Below, piece after piece: positions 4,671-8,653 of a DNA stretch of 8,653 nt. Origin of the DNA: Lachnospiraceae bacterium. Its GTDB lineage: Bacteria > Bacillota_A > Clostridia > Lachnospirales > Lachnospiraceae. The DNA is taken from the NCBI GenBank assembly GCA_017553665.1, contig JAFZKM010000026.1, positions 1 through 8,653 of the forward strand, in the 5' to 3' direction. How positions within the stretch are numbered: the first letter of the stretch is position 1; each line of letters begins with the position of its first letter. The notes below the pieces were generated by a model. The model made no database searches. It was not told the DNA's origin and was given only the letters and a program-made list of their open reading frames with translations. Made by a program: the position numbers and the translations under genes.

Positions 4671-6179
4671 ATGCAATTGGAATACAGCGAAAAAGTACTC
4701 GGCATTCTGGTCGAGGTGCTTAAAAAGACGCGCGAATCGATCTTTCTTTTTGATCGGAGCGGGCGTATTGTCTATGCAAATGATATCGCCTACAGCGAAA
4801 CCGAATATCAGGACTTTTCCGAGGTCAACATCACAGAGATTTTTCCGATGGCCATCCATCGCGGACATAACGGCGTGACCTGGCAGAGCGGCGAGTATAT
4901 GCAGACCTTTGCCTACAGGCAGAACAAGACCTGTTATCCCGTAAAACTGACCTGCTATTTCGTGGATGCCACCGAAGGAGAGCACATCGTGGCCATGGCG
5001 GTCAACGATTCCGAAAGATACAACGCGGTCCGCAATCACCGTAAGGCGATGGAGGATGTTGAGGCCGCAAATAAAATGAAAAATGAGTTCACGGCGAACA
5101 TCACGCACGAACTCAGGACCCCTATCAACGGTATCAAGGGAATGGCGGAAGGCCTCATGAATACCGAAATGACGCCGCAGCAGGAAGAAACCGTCGGGAT
5201 CATCCTGCACTGCTGCAGCAATATGACGCAGATCATCAATGATATCCTTGATTTCTCGAAGATCGAGGCCGGAAAGATCGAGATCGTCAACGCGGAATTC
5301 TCGCTGAAGAAGTTCATGAGCGACCAGCTGGCTTTCCACAGCGTGAAGATAAACGAAAAAGGCCTGAAGCTGATGGTAAACATCAGCAGGAACGTGCCGG
5401 ATTACGTGATCGGCGACGAACTGAGGCTCGGGCAGGTGCTCAACAATCTGTTCTCAAACGCGATAAAGTTCACTTCGCAGGGGCAGATAGCGATCGAGCT
5501 TACGGCAAATAAGCTCGGAGGCGGCGAGACTGAGTTGTTCTTCATGGTAATGGACAGCGGCATCGGAATCTCGGATGAGGAAAAAGATAAGCTGTTCAAG
5601 AGCTTTTCACAGGTGGACGGATCCATCACAAGGCGTTACGGAGGACCCGGACTCGGACTTGCGATCACGAAGCAGCTTGTCACGCTGATGGGAGGAACCA
5701 TCAGCATGGACAGTGAAAAAGGCAAGGGAAGCACATTTTCATTTACCGTGAAGGTGCATGAGAGCGATAAGAAGGCTTCGGATCCAGTGGCGTTCCCCGA
5801 GGGAAGCTTTGAATTCTCGAAATCCCTTCCCGTGGCGGCGAAAGAAAACATCAGCGTCGGGGATTACGATCTTTCGGGAAGCACGCCGGCCCTTACTTCC
5901 ATGGATATCCCGGATCAGCAGGCTTTTGCCGGAGAGGACGGGGACGAAGAAGGCGACATGGCGATGCTGAGGGGCAGCCTCGAGAAGCTTATGATATGCA
6001 TCGAGCTCGGAAGCTGGGAAAAGGCGGAGAACTTTGCCACAACGATCAGGAATTACATTTCGCAGAACGATCCGGAGCGGAAGAACAAGGCATTTTCACT
6101 GCTCTTGAATGTCCGCAAGGAAAAGTACGATCTTGCGATGGCGCTCATTAAGGAGCTTGGAGAGATATATGGAGTTTAA
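4671..6179 (+). CDS. Soluble PAS-domain sensor histidine kinase with C-terminal helical extension
   Basis: A 502-residue kinase without transmembrane segments, so it senses a cytosolic signal. The PAS domain covers about 15-115 (SIFLFDRSGRIVYAND, 23-38). A short coiled linker (118-138) leads to the H-box NITHELRTPING (143-154) with phosphorylated His146. The ATPase domain has N-box LNNLFSNAIKF (257-267), G1 DSGIGI (295-300), F-box LFKSFSQVD (308-316) and G2 GGPGLGLAI (324-332), the last with Pro in place of the usual Thr. After about residue 365 comes an acidic, flexible linker, then a helical domain (about 428-502) without any histidine, so it is not an HPt domain. The start has GGAGGTGA 7 nt upstream. 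The coding region overlaps the next gene by 11 nt, and the REC-HD-GYP protein is its likely partner. The signal is unknown. Confidence 0.93.
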   Translation: MQLEYSEKVLGILVEVLKKTRESIFLFDRSGRIVYANDIAYSETEYQDFSEVNITEIFPMAIHRGHNGVTWQSGEYMQTFAYRQNKTCYPVKLTCYFVDATEGEHIVAMAVNDSERYNAVRNHRKAMEDVEAANKMKNEFTANITHELRTPINGIKGMAEGLMNTEMTPQQEETVGIILHCCSNMTQIINDILDFSKIEAGKIEIVNAEFSLKKFMSDQLAFHSVKINEKGLKLMVNISRNVPDYVIGDELRLGQVLNNLFSNAIKFTSQGQIAIELTANKLGGGETELFFMVMDSGIGISDEEKDKLFKSFSQVDGSITRRYGGPGLGLAITKQLVTLMGGTISMDSEKGKGSTFSFTVKVHESDKKASDPVAFPEGSFEFSKSLPVAAKENISVGDYDLSGSTPALTSMDIPDQQAFAGEDGDEEGDMAMLRGSLEKLMICIELGSWEKAENFATTIRNYISQNDPERKNKAFSLLLNVRKEKYDLAMALIKELGEIYGV

Positions 6180-7326
6180 GAGAACGGACGCGGAGAATGT
6201 CCTGATACTGGACGATGTGGTCTCCAATCTTATGACACTCGCGGATATCGTGAGGGAAGCGGGGTATATCGCGCGGCCGGTACCCTCTGTTGAACTTGCG
6301 ATGAAAGCGGTGGAGGCCGAACTGCCCGGGATCATCCTGATGGATATAACGATGCCCCAGATGACGGGCTACGAATACTGCAGACTCCTCAAAAAGGATG
6401 TGAAAACGCGCGATATACCGGTCATTTTCGTATCGGGCCTTTCATCGCCGCAGGACCGCATAAAGGGCTACGAGAGCGGGGCCGTTGATTATATCACGAA
6501 ACCGTTCGAACGCACCGAGGTGCTGATGAGCTTAAAGACTCATCTTCACAATTTCGAGATGCAGAAGGAGCTCTCGATCAATAACAAGAAGCTGCACAGG
6601 CTTGTTAACCAGCAGCTGCACCAGATCGAGGAGGAGCGCAAAAATATGGCGCTCGCCATCGCCGCGCTCGCCGAGGACCGTGACGACGGAACCGGAAAGC
6701 ATCTGGTAAATATCTCGCGAAACTGCCGACTGATAGCGACCGGCCTTTCACTCACGCACAAATACGAAAAACTGATAACCAGTGAATTCATCAATACCAT
6801 AGAGATCGCGTCGAAGCTTCATGACATCGGCAAAATGGCGATCCCGGACAAGATACTTCTTAAGGAAGGCCATCTGACGGGACGCGAGAGATCGATCATG
6901 ATGATGCATACCGTGGCCGGAGTCGAGACTCTGAACGGTATCTACGCGAAGAACTCTCAGAACGGCTTTATCAAGATGGCGATCGATATCGCGTACCATC
7001 ACCATGAGAAATGGGACGGAAGCGGCTATCCCTGCGGTCTCGCGGGAACCGATATCCCGCTTGCGGCGCGCATCATGGCGGTGGTGGACACCTATGACGC
7101 GATAGTCAGCGAACGCTGCTACAAGCCCGGATACTCGCATGAGGCGGCTATAGAGATCATCAGGGCCGAGAGCGGAAAGAGCTTCGATCCCGATGTCGTT
7201 AATATTTTCTGCAGGCTTGAGAAGCATCTCAAGCACGAGTCTGCCGACGGGAAGCCGGAGCAGACGGAGAGACCGGCGGGCAGGACGAGCGCGCCCAATT
7301 ATGACGCAATGGAAGGAAGAAGATAA
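6169..7326 (+). CDS. Response regulator with HD-GYP domain, predicted c-di-GMP phosphodiesterase
   Basis: A 385-residue cytosolic two-domain protein of the RpfG type. The receiver domain (about 9-128) has the acidic pair Asp15-Asp16, phospho-acceptor Asp59 in LMDITMP, Ser89 and Lys111 in TKPFE. A coiled linker (about 129-160, KLHRLVNQQLHQIEEERKN) joins it to the HD-GYP domain (about 160-352): TGKHLVNISR (175-184), HDIGK (218-222), MMMHT (244-248), HHHEKWDGSGYP (277-288) and VVDTYDAI (305-312). The metal-ligand set and GYP motif look complete, so c-di-GMP hydrolysis is likely. The tail (353-385) is polar and probably disordered. The start at 6169 lies inside the kinase gene and is preceded by GGAGAG (6159-6164); an upstream ATG at 6109 would add non-family residues. 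Phosphorylation by the adjacent kinase probably controls activity. No GGDEF cyclase is in the window. Confidence 0.94.
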   Translation: MEFKRTDAENVLILDDVVSNLMTLADIVREAGYIARPVPSVELAMKAVEAELPGIILMDITMPQMTGYEYCRLLKKDVKTRDIPVIFVSGLSSPQDRIKGYESGAVDYITKPFERTEVLMSLKTHLHNFEMQKELSINNKKLHRLVNQQLHQIEEERKNMALAIAALAEDRDDGTGKHLVNISRNCRLIATGLSLTHKYEKLITSEFINTIEIASKLHDIGKMAIPDKILLKEGHLTGRERSIMMMHTVAGVETLNGIYAKNSQNGFIKMAIDIAYHHHEKWDGSGYPCGLAGTDIPLAARIMAVVDTYDAIVSERCYKPGYSHEAAIEIIRAESGKSFDPDVVNIFCRLEKHLKHESADGKPEQTERPAGRTSAPNYDAMEGRR

Positions 7327-7329
7327 TAC

Positions 7330-8646
7330 ATGAGAAAGAGCGACATGTATATAGATTACGGCAGCGGCCGAGGAGGACGCCCGCCCTCGTTCGGGAGGAT
7401 CCTCGCGATCATCCTTGTCGTGGTGCTGGCCTGCGGAATAGGCTTCGGAGGATATATCGCCGCGAAGTACTATTCGGGAGTTATGAAGGAACAGGACCCT
7501 GAGGCCGCTACATCACCCACGCCGACCTCTTTCGCGGAGGCGATGGGAGGAGACGGTGAGGCCGATCTGACCGGAGCGGCGGCGGAGACCGGCATCTACG
7601 GACTCTGGTACAGCCCCAAGGACGAGCCAGGAGAAGTCGAATCGATCTACGACAATCTCGACGGAGAGGTCTGGATGAAGGATTTCGTGGATACGAGGAC
7701 ACGCGTGGATTCGCGGGGCATATATCTTTCGGCGCAGAAATTCAATTCAAAGCTAGAAGACGCGCTGAAGCTCGTGGAAGCTACAGAGCTGAACACGATC
7801 GTGGTCGACATAAAGTCCGACTACGGCTCGATCTCATACCGGATGGATTCGCCGATAGCAAAGGAAGCCAACGCGCTTTCGTGGACCATCAGCGACGTGC
7901 ATCAGTTCCTTGACCGTCTGCACGGGATGGGCATTTACGTTATCGCCCGCGTGGTTACGATGAAGGATCCCGTCATCAGCAAATCGAGGCCGGATCTGTG
8001 CATTTACAAGACCGACGGCCAGCTCTATAAGGACAATACAGGCTATACCTGGCTTAATCCCTATAACGAAGAGGCCTGGGACTATATCATCGAAGTTTGC
8101 AAATGCTGCGCGGTGGACGGGTTTGACGAGGTCAATCTCGACTACATCCGTTTCCCTACCGATAAGGGAAATCTCGGATCTGAGAGTTATGATTACGGCG
8201 ACATTGTCAACGAAGTATCGAAGATCGACGCGATCTCGAACGGTATCAAGAGGCTCTGCGAAGAGGTTAAGCCGCTCGGATGCTTCGTGTCGTGCGACCT
8301 TTTCGGTGCCGTTATCACCAGTTCGATCGACGCTAAGATCGTAGGACAGAGCTATTACCGCATGGCGCAGTATCTCGATTATCTGTGTCCAATGGTTTAT
8401 CCGTCCCACTACGCGAACGGCTACTATAATCTTGACTATCCGGACTGCCATCCTTACGAACTGGTCTACAACGCGATGCTCGATTCGAAGAAGGTCCTTT
8501 ACATGATCGATGACACGGTCGGCAACAAAGCCGAGGTACGGCCCTGGCTGCAGGACTTTACCGCGTCCTGGGTAAAGCATCATCTGGATTACGGCAAAAA
8601 AGAAGTCCGCGACCAGATCCAGGCGGTATATGACTCCGGCTATTAA
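7330..8646 (+). CDS. Membrane-anchored DUF4015-type putative glycoside hydrolase, probably C-terminally truncated
   Basis: A 438-residue protein with a short cytoplasmic N-terminus, one transmembrane helix (about 22-46, no cleavage site obvious), a Thr/Ser/Pro/Ala-rich acidic linker (about 55-86) and an extracellular TIM-barrel-like domain (about 128-438). Family-like motifs are RGIYLSAQKF (129-138), NTIVVDIKSDYGSISY (155-170), YVIARVVTMKDP (203-214), VDGFDEVNLDYIRFP (262-276), CPMVYPSHY (353-361) and PWLQDFTASW (405-414). The acidic residues Glu267 and Asp271 are candidate catalytic residues. This is the putative glycosyl hydrolase family PF13200 (DUF4015); the substrate is not established. 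The start follows AAGGAAG (7313-7319) and lies 3 nt after the HD-GYP stop, so it is co-transcribed with the signalling pair. The domain carries nine cysteines, including CKCC at 257-260, many for an exported protein. The stop follows YDSGY, earlier than I expect for the family. Confidence 0.85.
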   Translation: MRKSDMYIDYGSGRGGRPPSFGRILAIILVVVLACGIGFGGYIAAKYYSGVMKEQDPEAATSPTPTSFAEAMGGDGEADLTGAAAETGIYGLWYSPKDEPGEVESIYDNLDGEVWMKDFVDTRTRVDSRGIYLSAQKFNSKLEDALKLVEATELNTIVVDIKSDYGSISYRMDSPIAKEANALSWTISDVHQFLDRLHGMGIYVIARVVTMKDPVISKSRPDLCIYKTDGQLYKDNTGYTWLNPYNEEAWDYIIEVCKCCAVDGFDEVNLDYIRFPTDKGNLGSESYDYGDIVNEVSKIDAISNGIKRLCEEVKPLGCFVSCDLFGAVITSSIDAKIVGQSYYRMAQYLDYLCPMVYPSHYANGYYNLDYPDCHPYELVYNAMLDSKKVLYMIDDTVGNKAEVRPWLQDFTASWVKHHLDYGKKEVRDQIQAVYDSGY

Positions 8647-8653
8647 GGCTGGC

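Noticed and set aside
4503..5339. Long open frame of 278 codons on the reverse strand opposite the kinase N-terminus.
   Set aside because: The forward frame encodes PAS, H-box and ATPase motifs without a break; the reverse frame has no ribosome binding site or family motif and reads through the divergent promoter region. Similar reverse frames opposite rarA (2890-3621) and the glycosidase (7834-8583) are shadows of the same kind.
1..8653. Mobile element, CRISPR array, integrase or defence system.
   Set aside because: No transposase, integrase or nuclease-like protein, no direct-repeat array and no terminal inverted repeats were seen; the genes form ordinary chromosomal runs.

Overview
The window reads as chromosomal DNA of an anaerobic Clostridia bacterium, most likely Lachnospiraceae-like. 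I infer this from the style of the proteins (RarA beginning MDLFEYMKEKN, a class V aminotransferase of the Enterococcus EF2568 type, a selenium-type LysR regulator, a DUF4015-type surface glycosidase), from strong GGAGG ribosome binding sites, and from a moderately high GC content. No mobile element, CRISPR array, tRNA or rRNA is visible. Stop codons TAA, TGA and TAG are all used normally.

Left block (1-4008). A leftward gene, cut by the window edge, encodes the N-terminus of a YedE-family selenium transporter. Across a 197-bp divergent intergenic region lies a rightward run of four tightly spaced genes: a class V aminotransferase/cysteine desulfurase-like enzyme carrying an unusual four-cysteine insert, a LysR regulator overlapping it by 44 nt, rarA (replication-associated recombination ATPase), and a 78-residue two-helix membrane protein. 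The first two genes and yedE together look like a selenium uptake and mobilisation module with its own regulator. The intergenic region carries a near-perfect 25-bp palindrome that is a candidate operator.

Middle (4009-4670). A convergent gap holds two GC-rich hairpins. A leftward XRE-family repressor-like gene follows, driven by a perfect TTGACA-N18-TATAAT promoter with an inverted repeat over its -10 and start point. A second promoter-like sequence, 70 bp further right, reads toward the signalling genes.

Right block (4671-8646). Three rightward genes are overlapping or nearly abutting: a soluble PAS histidine kinase with an unassigned C-terminal helical domain, a REC-HD-GYP response regulator (predicted c-di-GMP phosphodiesterase), and a membrane-anchored extracellular DUF4015-type putative glycoside hydrolase. 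The arrangement suggests a cytosolic signal controlling c-di-GMP level, co-expressed with an envelope or polysaccharide enzyme. The glycosidase-like gene stops at a TAA at a point where I expect the family to continue, and the codons after the stop still fit the family, so it may be truncated by one nonsense substitution.
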